A stretch of 64,000 nucleotides of DNA from Erythrophleum ivorense. Its lineage: Eukaryota; Streptophyta; Magnoliopsida; Fabales; Fabaceae. The stretch is from NCBI GenBank assembly GCA_026724425.1, contig JAIUCV010000009.1, forward strand, positions 15,573,294 to 15,637,293. Direction: 5' to 3'. The position numbers and the translations under genes are program-made. Shown piece by piece: positions 46,246 through 59,203 of the stretch. How positions within the stretch are numbered: position 1 is the stretch's first letter; each line of letters starts with the position of its first letter. The notes under the pieces were generated by a model, which had not been told where the DNA came from, did no database searches, and worked only from the letters and a program-made list of their open reading frames with translations.

Positions 46246-47382
46246 GAATTCATTAGATAAAGATTGTTATGGCTTTTGTAATATGATTCCTCAAATCATA
46301 AGGGATTTCAAGCCTATTTAATCTATAACCCCTAGGTGACCTAATGAGAAGTATAGGTAAATCTCTATTTTGTTCCATCAAATTCATCTCTCTTACTGTT
46401 GGGGAGGATACATGTAAAGATTTTCTACTTAGAGCATCTACCATTACATTGGTCTTTCCTGGGTGATATTTCAGCTCAAAGTCATAGTTTTTTAACAACT
46501 CCATCCACCTTCTTTGTCTCATATTGAGTTCTTTTTGCTCAAATAAGTATTTAAGAGTTTTGTGGTCGATAAAGATTTGAAAAGTCATCCCATATAAGTA
46601 ATGCCTCCAAATTTTCAAGGCAAACACTATAGCTACTAATTCTGGGTCATGGGAAGGATAATTCTCTCTATGGAGTCTCAACTACCTAGAAGGAAAGGCC
46701 ACTACTCTCTTATCTTGCATCAGTATACATCCTAATCCTTTCTTTGACGTGTCGCTGTACACCTAAAAGGTTTATAAAGGATCAGGTATGACTAACATTA
46801 GAGCATTGGTTAACTTCTTTTTTAGAAGTTTGGAAACTCTGCTCACATTCAATGGTCCAAACAAAAGGACTTCCTTTCTTAGTCAATTTGGTCAAAGGTG
46901 AAGCTATTAGGGAGAACCTTTTTATAAGTCTATAGTAATATCCAGTCAATCCTAAGAAACTTCTAATTTTAGTGATAGTTTTAGGCCTTTCCTATTTAAG
47001 CACAACTTCTACTTTACTAGGATCAATTGACTTATGTTGACTAGAGATCACACACCCTAAGAATTTCACTTTAGACAACTAAAATTCACATTTTTCTAGT
47101 TTAGCATACAATTATTTTTCTTTAAGGGTTTGTAAAACTATCCTCGAGTGTTTCTCATGCCCTTTTCTATTCCTTGAATATATCAAGGTATTGCCTATAA
47201 ACACTATCACAAATTGATCCAGATAAGGTAGGAAAATCTTATTCATGAAATCCATAAACATGATAAGTGCATTAGTGAGTCCAAATGGCATCATCAAGAA
47301 CTTATAATGACTATATCTAGTTCTAAAGGTAGCCTTAGGATCTTTATGGATAGAAATGCAGATCCTCTTTTGTTGGTACGAG
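46246..47382 (-). pseudogene. RT/RNase H remnant of Ty3 element G
   Basis: Minus-strand fragment close to A pol. RT lies at 47112-47429: T-F-R-T-R-Y-S-H-Y-K-F-L-M-M-P-F-G-L-T-N and F-I-G-N-T-L-I-Y-S where F-I-D-D-I-L-V-Y-S is expected, so both catalytic aspartates are lost. RNase H and tether lie at 46253-46760: Y-P-S-H-D-P-E-L, I-F-I-D-H-K-T-L, K-Y-H-P-G-K-T-N, D-A-L-S-R-K. Stops and small frameshifts between. It faces the opposite way to the integrase end that begins at 47374. Confidence 0.75.
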
Positions 47383-47935
47383 GTTAAAGAAAATTTTTTA
47401 TTAGGACCTGAGCTAGTCCAACAAACCACATATCAGGTTAAGAAAATCAAAGAAAAGTTAGTTACAGCCTAAAGTAAGCAAAACAGTTACTTTAATCAAA
47501 GAAGAAGACCTTTGAAATTTAATAAGAAAGATCATGCTTTTCTTAAAGTTACTCCTACCACTAGTATAGGTAGAGTATTTGAACCAAAAAGCTAAATTGT
47601 CACTATACCAAATTCTTAAAAGAGTTGGTTCAGTAGGTTACCAACTAGCCTCACCACTTCATTTATCTAATCTTTATAATGTTCTCTATGTGTCTTAATT
47701 GAGGAAGTATATTTTTAATTCTTCACATGTCTTGGATAATAAATCAGTATAGTTTTTAGAGAATTTAACATATACAGTAAAACCAACATCAATCTTGGAT
47801 ACTGATCAGAAACAATTAAGGAATAAGATGATTCCTTTGTTAAAAGTGGTGTGAGAAGGAATGACACCTGAAGAAGTCACTTGGGAAATGAAGGAAGAAA
47901 TGCAATAGAAGTACCTAGATTTGTTTAATTAAGGT
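47374..47935 (+). pseudogene. Integrase C-terminal remnant of element G
   Basis: Plus-strand sequence matching the last part of A pol: W-Y-E-V-K-E-N-F-L-L-G-P-E-L-V-Q-Q-T, then Q-R-R-R-P-L-K-F, and near the end I-P-L-L-K-V-V-x-E-G-M-T-P-E-E-V-T-W-E-M, the chromodomain-like tail. Several stops. Most of the integrase core is missing. Confidence 0.7.
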
Positions 47936-47967
47936 ACATATTTCAAATTTTGAGGTCAAAATTTTTT

Positions 47968-47981
47968 AAGAAGGGGAGAAA
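47968..47981 (+). other. Polypurine tract of element G
   Basis: AAGAAGGGGAGAAA directly before TGTAACATC, about 35 bp after the integrase stop, as in A. Confidence 0.75.
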
Positions 47982-49281
47982 TGTAACATCTTTAAAAATT
48001 AGGATTTTCTAATTATTTAGTATTTTACAAAATGAATTTATTAAGCTTCCATAAGAGAAATTTGAACAAAATAACTACATATATGAGAAGTACGAGATGA
48101 ATAGGACCCATAGGAATTTTTAATATTTAAAAGGGGTTCAAAGGTCTCAAGGGTAAAATCATTATTTATCATCTAGACGAACTTTGATAATTTTTTCGAA
48201 AAGCTAGGGAATTAAGAACTAGCATGATATATGTATCAATAGTTAGGAAATAATATGAAAAAAATTATAAAATTTGTTTCATAAATTTTTGATATCGTTA
48301 GACCAAAAATGTCCTTGAATGATTAAAAGGTTATATGGAATCGGACTAAGCCCTAAAGCTTAACTATTTCAAAAGGTTTAGCACAACAAGATCTATCAGA
48401 TGATGGTGATAGAATCCAAAGATGTGAGAAAAAAAAATAGAGATATAAGCGAAAAACAAATAGAGGTGCTTATTTGTTACCTTTCCACCAGGGGCAAAAT
48501 GGTCATTTGGACCTTAAAATAATAAAATGTTAAGAAAATAAATAATAATAAAATATATGACTAAAGAAATTAAGTAGGACCCACATAGACCCAGCTAATA
48601 TTAAAATATAGCAAAGAACTTGAAGAACACATGCCGAATAAAATATTATAGAGAACTTACAAAGGGATACATTGGCAAAACAGAGAGATTTTCTTAAAAT
48701 CTAGCCAGGAAGGAGATGACATGGCACTATGTGTAGGGAAAGTGATGATGTGGCACCTTTTGTAGGAGAAATTTTTAGAGATTGCATATCTTACAAAGCA
48801 ATGATGATGCTTCTATCAGTAAATCTCAATAAACAATTGTGATTGCATGTTTTACGAAAAAGTTACCATTAACATTGTTGTTTATGTTGGATGACGACGC
48901 TGTTGACTTTAATTGCCATAAATGCAAGTAATCATTTCAATAACTTTCACAAAAAATAGGGAAAGTAACCATAGTTAAAATTTAATTACAATTAAATTCA
49001 ACAGCTAATATTCATCCTTAAATTAAGATGCAATCTCAGCTGTTAAAATAATCCAATGGTCTAGAATTTTTTTTACATTCAAATATTAAATCACAATAAT
49101 TTATCTAATCCAAAGGACCACATTTAATCTCTAAAATGAAGATTAAATCCTAGCCATCCATTTAATCTAAAGACTTGGATTTAACATTATAAAATCATAC
49201 TAAATTCTAACCACTCATTTTGAAACTTATTATGCTTAAAACGCACACACATCATGCCATACATGTAGCATCCCTAAAAAT
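47982..49281 (+). repeat. 3' LTR of element G, truncated
   Basis: Starts TGTAACATCTTTAAAAA, very like the E LTR start (TATAACATCTTTAAAAA). No TATA or end could be fixed; it is replaced at about 49282 by Ty1/copia sequence. Confidence 0.6.
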
Positions 49282-49467
49282 TAGCTAAGCATGTTGAAAT
49301 TGACTTTCAATTTATCAAAGAAAAGGTTAACACAACAATTATTGATCTTACCTACTTTCCAACTAAAGCTCAAGTTACAGATGTCTTAACTAAAGCCTTA
49401 CCTAGAGTGAAGTTTGAAGAACTTGGATGTGAGTTAAGGATGATCAACATTAACTTCCTAACTTGAA
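49282..49467 (+). pseudogene. Ty1/copia RNase H C-terminus
   Basis: Reads A-K-H-V-E-I-D-F-Q-F-I-K-E-K-V, then T-K-A-Q-V-T-D-V-L-T-K-A-L-P and F-E-E-L-G-C, the classic last 60 residues of copia RNase H, in one frame up to a TGA at 49465-49467. Upstream domains are missing. Confidence 0.85.
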
Positions 49468-49850
49468 AGGGAGTATAGGTATAACATGATTTCAGCCCTG
49501 ATATTTAAGGACTGATATTGATTTTAGATCAAATTTAAAAAGATCTAGATCTAATTTCAAATTAGATTTAAGGATATTTAAATTTGATTTAGGTCAACCA
49601 TTATTCTGTATTTAAGTCTCTTTATTTTAGTTTTAATTTTATCTACCCTTTTTTTAAATTTGACAATTATAGTCATTAGTTTTTTTTCTTTTCTTTCTTG
49701 ATTTGTATCAAGGGACTTTATAACCCCATTTAATGCCATTGGTCATATATATATAGTTGCTCCCTATTCGAAAATAATGCAATGAACAATTTAGAATCAC
49801 AAACCTTTCTTTCTTACCTTTTTAAACAATTACTTAGATTGAGAGATTGC
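49468..49850 (+). repeat. Ty1/copia polypurine tract and LTR
   Basis: AAGGGAGT (49468-49475) follows the stop and would be the PPT. The LTR begins at about 49478 (TATAACATG, TG decayed to TA), holds CATATATATATAG (49746-49758) as TATA box and GCAATGAACAA as the transcript leader. The 3' end is near 49850 and not precise. Confidence 0.6.
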
Positions 49851-49998
49851 ATTAGATATACTATTTATAGGTTGTATTTACATGCTATTCATTACCTTTT
49901 ACATAGTAGTACTATGTGTAGATGTTCATAATCATGATTATAGTTAAAGTTGCATTTTCCTGGCATCACATAGGTTGGCGGGGATTTTGTATACTAAT
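49851..49998. other. Target sequence of solo LTR C7
   Basis: Unassigned sequence ending in GGTTGGCGGGGATTTTGTAT plus the CTAAT duplication (49994-49998). It continues at 53453 after the LTR. Confidence 0.5.
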
Positions 49999-52900
49999 TG
50001 TAATATCTAAGTTTCATAAAAATGATGGAAACCGATACGTTTTAAAAGTAAGATCTCTGAAATGAATTGGTTAAGTCCTAAAAAATTTAAAATAATGATC
50101 TAAACATTAAGTAATGAAATTATGAGGCCAGAGGTGCCTTAAAATAGAGGCTAAAATAACAAGACAGAATTTAATGAAATTACTACATAACGTAATGACA
50201 TTTTTGTAATTTTAGAAAAATTTTAGAATACTCATAGGAGAGTTTTTTAAATAGAAAATTTGAGTTTTCTGGGATTCTCATAGGCTATAAAAATTATGTG
50301 AAGCCTTGAGACAGTTAAAACCCCTTCAGTGTACGTTTTCTAACGTTGGTTGACCCAAATTTTAACAATTTCGTTTGGGAAGGTTTTAGCTTCAAATTGA
50401 GTGGTTCCAAAGGTATTTTATAAGATTGATACCTAAATTTTATAATGGAAAAGACGATTCTAAAAAAAGAGCTAAAACAAATCAGAAGCAAAAATGCCAA
50501 GTTTAAGGGACATAAATGAAATTTCTTTGGAACAATCTTATTTCCCTACATATATATAGGTCACACCCCACACTCCTTATCATTTGGCTAGTTTTATTTC
50601 TTCCCTAAAATAGAGAAGGGACCTAGAGAGTAAGGCACACAAGGAAAGAGGAAAGATGAAAAGAAAAATCAAGTGAAAGGTATGGAATTTCATAGATTTT
50701 TTTAGTTTCTTTTTAGCAAATTCCTTCTCCTCCTTTTTCTCTTCTTTCCTATGGATTTATTAAACATTTTGGGCCTTTGAGGTCAAAAAAAGGGAAAAAT
50801 TTTCAAAATTCAAGAGGAGAATCCAAGCAAAGGAAGAAGCATCTAAGAAAGGCTAGGAAAACAAGGTATTTTGCTACTTTCATGCTTGCTTCTTCTTGTC
50901 TCCCTTCTTGAGTTTTTCATCCCACATATAGACAGCCAAGAGGAGTTGGATTTCTAGCTAAACCAAGGATAAATCTTAAGAAAATGAGTAAGGAAAATAA
51001 GAATATGCAAAGGAAATAAAGAAAGAACCATAAAATTGTAAGATAGAAAAGCTAAGGTTTTAGTTGCTCCTTGGTTTGTAAGATGAGTTTTAGCCATAAA
51101 TTAAGGTGTTTAAGAGTTCATATGAGTTCCTAAGACATCAAAAGAGCCTCTCACATGCTTCTCCCATCAAAGAAATCAAAACAACTCCTTTGGTGTTCTC
51201 ATGAAGCATAGCCTTAGCCTAAAGTGGATGAAACACCAAGGGATAGTTTTAAATTCTTCCAAGCTTGATTTTGCATCATATATGATGGGAGAGAGTGAGT
51301 GGAAGCCTTGGAAAAATTTCAAGAAATCTAGGAAGTGAGATGGTATCATAGGTTCCATATTGTGACTTAAAGAAGCAACATGTAGTTAGGCTCCTCAAAT
51401 GGATTGTGTGATGACTTTAAGAGGTCTAAATGGAGTTAAGAACCATAGATGGAAGGAAGAAATGGAGCCAAGATCATGGATTATGGGTTTTGCTTCATTA
51501 GGTGCATTATAGAGCCATAAATGAACCATAGGAACAACCTAGCTTTTAAAATGAATATGTGGCTTTAGAAATTATTCCAAGAGTGTCATTGGCTTCCATA
51601 TGATGTGTCTAGGCCAAAGGGATCAAGTCTCACATTCTTATGAGTGTGTGGCCGAGGGAGAGGAAGAAATTTCAAAAGGAAAAGTGTGCTTGTGTAACTG
51701 AGGTAGCTTTCTATTTTTTCTCTCATGCATGAGTGGGTGTTTATCTTGTCTTTAAATGTATGTGTGCATGTTTTAAGCCATGAAAGATATTTTAGCATGT
51801 ATCTATATGCCATGGTACCATGATGCTTATTATGCACTTGATTGATGTCTTATGAATATGTCTTGGTTTGCTTGAGTGTAGTGAAGCCAAAAATCCCTTA
51901 GCTATAGTGAGGATGAGCCAAAAGTTCTCAAGAATGGGTAAGACAAAGCCAAAAGTCTCTAAAGAAAATAAGTGAAGCAAGTCCAAAATCCCCAAAGAGA
52001 ATGGGTAAGGCTAAACCATTTGCTTGGCAAGCCTATGTATGTTTTATATGACTTCTTGAGTGCAAAAAATGTTCCATGTATGATTATACACTTTATGATA
52101 TTTATGCATGCATTTTTAGACTTGAATTTGCATCCTTTATATATAGTTGAAAGGGAAAAGAGTTATTGGAATTCCTAGAATCTCATTCCTTCCTCCCCAT
52201 TATCTAACATGTCTAGGTAGACTAAGTAAACCAAGGAATAAGAGCCACTAAGCTTGAAAGAGGAAGATTGATAAGAAAATGTGTGATTTTGTCCACTTTG
52301 TAACCATTTTCATAGTATATGATGTAATCCTACAATGAATACATTGTATAACCATTTGTACATGTGTAATTACATAGATACTTGATGTATATATGAGATT
52401 TAATGCCATGTGAATGTTGTAGTAACTTTTTGATATTGAATGGTAGGATGAAGCTTATATGATCTTGTGTATACCTTAGGGTGAGAGTGTGAGTTTGTAA
52501 AATCTAGGTTTGTGCACCTTTGAAACATGTTTAATAGACCATTTGGAGCTTTTTCACGTGCTCAAATAGTCATGAAAACCTTGGAAGTAAATTTTACCCT
52601 TTTATGACCCTTTAAGAAGCATAAAAGAGCCATTTTGCAACCCTACAACACAATTTGACTGAATGAACGAATTTTCTCTTAAAATTTGGCATGCATATAG
52701 ATCTCATCTAGAGTTTTTTGGGAAGTTAAAGAATAGATTATTTAGATCTTTGTGGAATTAATTGTGAATTTCTAAAGTTTCCAAATTTCAACTGTTCTGG
52801 TATAGTTATTGTTCATATAGTCAATTTTTTCTCTTGTGCCATTCAAGGGCCAAATGGTATCCAATGCTCATAAAATTTTATAAACATAAATTAGACATGA

Positions 52901-53447
52901 TAAGATTTTTATGGCCATCAAGATAACCCTAATTGGATGTTTAAGTAGGGAGATATAAATTTTTAAAGTTCTATGACTGTACCAATAATGCCAGATGAGT
53001 TTGGGTAATGTTCCATTGATTTCCAATGGCTAGACATTCTTGTTTAGGCCTAGAATTATTTTTAGCATAAATTAGACATTTGTATCTTTTCAAAATGGTA
53101 TAATGTACTTGATTTCAAGTTTTCTAGAATTAGTCATAATTTTCCAAAGTTCATGACAGAAACTTGGCACACTAATCTGAGGCTAAACATGTCATTTTTA
53201 TGTATATGGTTCATGAGCTTGAGTTTTTGGCCACATTTTGAGATGGTTTTGAGTTGTATGTGTGTAATTAAATAAGAGAATGAGATAAATGAGTTCATAT
53301 GGTCTACGGGACATAAAATGAAATTTTATCCGTGATGTAACACAAAAATAATATATTATTTTAATGGTATTTTCTTGAGAAATTGTACTTAGCCATGGAA
53401 ATGAGCTTGGAGTGAAATGAGATAGCCTAGATAAATATGGTGTTACA
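49999..53447 (+). mobile_element. C-family solo LTR C7
   Basis: 3449 bp, TGTAATATCTAAG...ATGGTGTTACA, flanked by CTAAT on both sides (49994-49998 and 53448-53452). It contains the C-type U3, TATA box (50555-50566), GAAAGGTATGG motif (about 50676), GAGGTAGCTTTC (about 51701), tandem CCAAAAGTC-type units (51880-52020) and a weak hairpin TGGAATTC-CTA-GAATCTCA (52167-52185). No internal region, so a solo LTR; best full-length C reference in the window. Confidence 0.88.
50555..50566 (+). promoter_or_regulatory. TATA box of C7
   Basis: CATATATATAGG followed by TCACACC, about 560 bp from the LTR start; equivalent boxes are seen in C1 (29001) and C5 (58590, minus). Confidence 0.6.
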
Positions 53448-53452
53448 CTAAT

Positions 53453-53594
53453 GCTCACCATCATAGTGGTCTTGGTCGTTGACCATACATGATGGAGCTT
53501 AGTATAGCATGTAGTTACTATTGTATATATCTTTTAGCACTTATATGGTAACTAGTTTATCACTATATTTTTGGTAGTATTATAGGCCTCAATG
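53453..53594. other. Right flank of C7, unassigned
   Basis: Continuation of the sequence interrupted at 49998; no open frame or motif recognised. Confidence 0.5.
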
Positions 53595-55470
53595 TGTAAC
53601 ACCTTAGCTATTTAGCTTTTATTTAATTACTATGGATCAATAGCAAGTCCATTCACTAATGAAAAAAAATTGAATTCAAAATTTCTAAAATACAAGTACT
53701 TGCCTTTTTCATAATTTCCATGTCCATCCAATTTTAACCATAAAAATAAAATATACATAACATTCTAAGGAAAATCCAGTAAAGTTTCCCTTTATAAAAC
53801 TGACTATCTAGACCAATGACATATTCACATTTTAACCCTAACTCATAGACATGAAATAGTACATATAATAACAACATCAAAAAACACAATTTAGATATAT
53901 ATATATATATATATATATATCTTCATGTGGTACTAAATAACTCAAACTAGAGTTATATCACTATTAATAATAAAATGGTGCACATAACTACATTATAGAG
54001 GAAATAAAAATTAATACACATATTCATTGTAGCATTATAACAAAATTAGATACAAAACATTTCTATAGTTTTGCAATTCCAAATATTATTCTTTTTTTTC
54101 CTTTACTAGAATTGTTAGTAGGACAATAGATATAGGGGTCAAATTTAGGAGAATCTCAATAGCTATACTCAAATCACCCAAAATAGGCATGAGACAGTTA
54201 AGCAAGAATAATGCAAGTATGTATAGTCATATAAAACTAATATAAATGCTTTATATACTTATAATATACTTTATTATAGCCATGAATCTCAGCTTAACTT
54301 AGGCTTTTCTCTTGAGCTTGAGAGAACTGCTACATTTCTCATAGCCTCACCTTATTAAATATAATATGCAAAGCATGACATATAAATGATACAATGCAAT
54401 ATAGCATATACTATAATAAAACAACTAATACAATATAATGCATATCAAACTCAAACAAGTCTGTATGCAACTAGATAGAAAAGAATAAGCTACCTTGTAT
54501 AAGTGATAAGAATCCAATAAAACATCTAACTTTCCCTCTCTGTTTCTTGTTCTATTTCCTTTTCTTTCTAAGCTTTACACCTATAATGGGATAAAACCCT
54601 ATTAGCTTGTCCTAAAATATCACATAAATATATCATTAACATCTAGAACTTATAATTACTTCTCTTAGGTTTCTTAGTCTTTTAACTATACTTTAGGCCA
54701 CTTAAAATGAACTTAGAACCCTCCTTTACATACTTCCAAGATACATGCTTATTGGGTGGTAATTATACCATCTAAAATGCTCATATTTTACATATTTAAG
54801 GGCCTAAATTTACGAAATTCCTTTTGGATTTTAGCTCCCCATAATTGGTTCTTCACTTAGCTTTTAGATTAGGGATTTCACTAAACTCAAATCCTAGACC
54901 AACTTATACTTCTAAAATTCATAATTCAAACCACAAATTTGATATTTACTATTCATTTAGTATTTTCACTTTTTCACATAATGGAACACATTATGTAACC
55001 TTAAGCCTCAAGGGTAACTTTAAAAATTCAACTTCTAAGCTTCAAAATCTCTTCATATGTGATCTATATAGTCACATTAGGGTTTATTAGAAGCATTAAA
55101 AGCTTGCTCATACAAACTTAATAACCCTAAATTTTCAAATTCCAAAATCTAGTTTTTAAATTCGATGTAATGCTTCCACTATTGTTCTTATATCATTGTA
55201 AGACTATCCATAGCCCAAAAATTCATTGAATAACTTCTTAACCCCCTTGAATTTCTTTTTAGCCGAAAAAGGTACCATAAACTTGGAGATTTCAAGTTTT
55301 CAATCAATTTTAGGCTTAGATTCTTGTTCCTTGCATCATAAAATATCTAAACATACTAATTAGAAGTTAAAAACATGATTACCCATTTAACTAGCCTAAG
55401 CAAAAATTATAGCATAACATAGTCTAGGTTGCTTCCTTTCATGATTCAAGGGAAATTAATGTTAAATATG
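53595..55470 (-). repeat. LTR D, left part
   Basis: TGTAACACC start (sense 3' end) followed by an A/T-rich, more diverged long LTR with GAGAATCTCAATAGC (54149-54163), a degraded CCTCACC repeat zone and AAGCTACCTTG (54487). It resembles C in layout but is older. It is interrupted by C5 at the AAATC duplication. Confidence 0.6.
53894..53921. repeat. AT microsatellite
   Basis: About 13 AT units in LTR D. Confidence 0.9.
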
Positions 55471-55475
55471 AAATC

Positions 55476-58400
55476 TATAATACCATATCTTTCTAGCATT
55501 CCTCATGTAATTCACATGCTCCATAACATGCATTGCTTAGGAGTTGTAAGAAAATGGAATATAAAAAATGGATTAAATTTGCATTGCGCTACATATGAAA
55601 ATTTCATTTGATGTCACGTGGACCGTATAAACACATACTATACTTTCCTATATTTAATTACATCAATACAACTCCTTTTCATCACAAAATCATGCCCACA
55701 ATTCATGGAAACGAAAATGAAGCATAAAATGTGGCTCTTTAATTTTGGCCAGATTTGGCCCTCTTTTTGATCAAATTTTAGAAAATCATAACTAATTCTA
55801 AAAAAACTGAAATCATACAATTTTAGCCATTCTGGAAAGCTATGGATGTCTACTTCACACTAAAAATACATATAGACCATATCATCTATCACAGAGGACG
55901 TTTGACATCCAAAATAGTCCAGAGCTCAGACTGCATTTTGGAATTGTCACAGAATTCTGTAGAAAACTTTGAAAATGTCCAATTAATTCTAAAAAAATCC
56001 AAACCATACAAATGATACCAATATGGAAAGATGTGAATGTTAGCTAGTGAGAAAAAATATCTTCAGATCATTTCATTAAGACTAGACCTCAGAATTCAAT
56101 GAAACAATATCTTTGGTCGGGCAAAATTACTGATACTAGATAGAAAATTCAAAAATTCATATCTCCCTCTCTAGACATCCAAATGAGGTGCTTTTAGTTG
56201 TCACGAGTCACTGTGAATGTCTTTCTCTGTATAAAATTTCATGACAATTGGACATCATTTGAGACTCGTGTGGCAGAATGCAATTTCAAATCAAATGAAT
56301 AGTGCAGTAAACCAAAAACCATGAAAATTGCCAACTTTGAAAAATCATCAAATATTCTGTAGACCTCCAAAAATTATGATCTTTAGCTTCCCAAAAAGCT
56401 CTCAATGAGGCATAATTTCATGCCAAATCTCAAATCAAGAGTAAATCATTTGGCCAAAAAGTGATATAGGGTTCTATTATAGTCAATTTTGGCTCCATAT
56501 GAGGTACCAAAATTGCCAAATGGCTTTCCCTTAGTTTTGGCAAGTCTGAAAGCACATTTAAGACTTGTGTGAACTGCCCAAATGGTCCCAAACCTCATGC
56601 ATCTCATTTTGGCCTTTCCATGCACATACATACACATTTCCATAAACTCATTTATGAAGCCATCTTTGCCATACATGCTCAATTCCCATTCCATCACTCA
56701 CATAACACACTCTCTCATTTCTATGTCACATAATATCATAATTACATATGTCTCAAGAGTCATAAGCTATTTACAACAATAATATACAATATTATGGTTC
56801 ATTATGGCTTTAAAAAGGTAAATGCTAAACATATGAATGTCAATCTCTTTCCTTCAATGTGGTTGGCTCCCATTAGCATATCCACTTGGTCCACCTAGCA
56901 TGTGAGATCATTGGAGAGGAAGGAATGAGATTCAAAAAATCTCAATAGCTCATCTCCCATTCAATCATACATAATATATGCAAAATAAGTCTTAAAAATG
57001 CATGTATGGACATAATACAAATCATGAACATTCAAGAAGCAAGCTTGGCATATGAACACATCATACAAGACATTCAAGAGCTCACCAAGTGTTTGGATTG
57101 GCCTCACACTTCTCCTCATAGATTTTGGACTTACCTCACCCATTCTTTGAGAGCTTTGGATTCAACCATACTCTTGGGAACCCACTTTACTTTTGAGAGA
57201 CTCTTTGCTATGTCTCAACCAATCTCAAGGGTTCTTGGCTCATCCTCACCATGGTAAAAAGTTCTTGGCCTCTCCACACTTAAACAAACTCAAACAAACA
57301 TCATGTACTCATTTGAAAACATAACATGGCATCAAGAATCATGGCATATAAAGTCATGCTAGCATACTTTTCATAGCTTGAAAATACACATACACACATT
57401 CTAGGACAAGCTAAACACACATTCATACATGAGAGAAGATAGAGAGAGCTACCTTGCACACAATCACATACTTTTTCTCTTGAAAATCCCTCTCTTGCTT
57501 CGGTCACACACCCAAAAAAGTGTGGGGAAGGTTTTTGTTGGCCTAAACATAATTTATGGAAGCCAATTAGGTTCATGAAACAATCTTTAAGGCCATACAA
57601 TTTACTTAGATGCTAGATTACTCTATAAGCTCCATTATAGTCCATAAATGCACCTAATGAAGCAACACCCCTCAAATAATTTTTAAGCTCCATTCTTTCC
57701 TTTCAATTATGATTCTTGACTCTTTTTAAGCCTCTTGAAGTCATCACACAATCAAAACAAAGAGCCTAACTACATATTACTTCTTTAGGTTATAATATGG
57801 AACCTAAAGCACTAAATTACTCCCTATGAGTTCTAAATTTTTTTCAAGGCCTCCCCTTATTTTCATTCATCATAAATGACTCAAAAATGGCCTTAGAAAA
57901 ATTTAAAACTCTCCCTAACTACCCAAACCTTGCTTGGTTGAGACTATGCCCCTTTTTGGCCTCATTGGAATTCTCTTTGTTTTCTTGAATGAGGAAGCAT
58001 GTTGGGAGTATCTTAGGGATCTTAGGAGCTCATTTAAACTCTTAATTAGACCTAAGAATCATCATATAAAATCAGATTTGGGAAGGTGCACATAAAACCC
58101 TAAAATTTTCATTTTGAAATCTAATGATTTTTGATAATTCCCTTTGCATATTCTTAATCTCCACACCTTTTTCCTTAGATTCATGCTTGGTTCTGCCTAA
58201 AAATCATCTCCTCCTAGGGTTTTCTCAAGTGGGGTGAAATGGTGGAGAAGAGAACTAAATATGACAACCATAGGATGAGAAATTACCTTGTTTTCTTGCT
58301 TTTTCTCACTTAAATCTTGTGTTCTTGGAGCTCCTCTCTTCAAATCCGAATTTTCTCCTCAATTTCTCCTTTAAAAAAGATTTGTAAACTTCATTTTAAT

Positions 58401-59198
58401 CAAGGAAAACAAAGGAGAATGAAGGGGAGGAGATTTGGAAGAGAAAGAGCATGAAAAACTACTAAATTTTCATACCTTAAGCCTTTGATTTCTCCTCCTC
58501 TTTGCCTTCCTCTTGTGTGCCACTCTCCCTAGGGTTTTCCACTGGTTTTGGGCAGAACTTGGTCATGCATAATAAAGGGAGAAGAAGGGTGCATCATATA
58601 TATAGGTGGGAGAAAGTTACACTTTTCAAAAATTCCCATTTTGCCCTTTGTTCTTGGCATTTTCGTTTCTCCTTCATTTTAGCTCCTTTTTTAGAACCAT
58701 CTTTTTCATTTTGAAATTTAGGTTCCCAATTTAATAAAATGGCTTTGGAATCACTTAAATCGGAGCTAAAATCTTCCCAAACAAGTCCGTCAAAGTTCAA
58801 GTACACCGACGTTGAAAAATATTCATTGGAGGGGTTTTAACTGTCCTGTGACTTCCCATGATTTTTAGGGCCTTTAAGAACACTAGAGAACTCAAAATTT
58901 TCATTTGAAAAGCCCTCCTGTGTGAATTCCAAAATTTGCTCAAAATTATGAAAATACCATTATGTTTCGTAAGCTTTTTGTAAGAAATTATTTCTTCATT
59001 CTAGCTCCGTTTTTCTTTCCGTCTAAGCCTAGAATTCTCATTTTTAGGAGTCTAGAATGCTTTCCAAATTTTTTGGGGCCTTAACTATCTCATTTTGGGG
59101 GACTTCCTTTTATATTTGGTGAATTTCGTTCATTAACGGAAAAACTGTATGTTACGTTTCTCATGTTTTCTCTCGTTTTCAAAAAACTGGATGTTACA
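55476..59198 (-). mobile_element. C-family solo LTR C5 inside LTR D
   Basis: 3723 bp, TATAATACCATATC (decayed TGTAACACCATATT of C7) to CTGGATGTTACA, flanked by AAATC (55471-55475 and 59199-59203). Colinear on the minus strand with C7: GACCGTATAAACAC block, hairpin at 56926, CCAAAAGTC-type units (57083-57275), AGAGCTACCTTG (57447) and TATA box at about 58590. The sense start appears duplicated (CTGTATGTTACG at 59145-59156 and CTGGATGTTACA at 59187-59198). Confidence 0.82.
56926..56944 (-). promoter_or_regulatory. Conserved LTR hairpin, C5
   Basis: TGAGATT-CAAAA-AATCTCA, 7-bp stem. Confidence 0.5.
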
Positions 59199-59203
59199 AA
59201 ATC

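Noticed and set aside
49282..49467. A host gene fragment with an open plus-strand frame
   Set aside because: The T-K-A-L-P and A-K-H-V-E-I-D motifs identify it as the end of Ty1/copia RNase H.
56446..56782. Overlapping frames on both strands that look gene-like
   Set aside because: They are LTR C5 sequence; not conserved as frames in C7 or C3.
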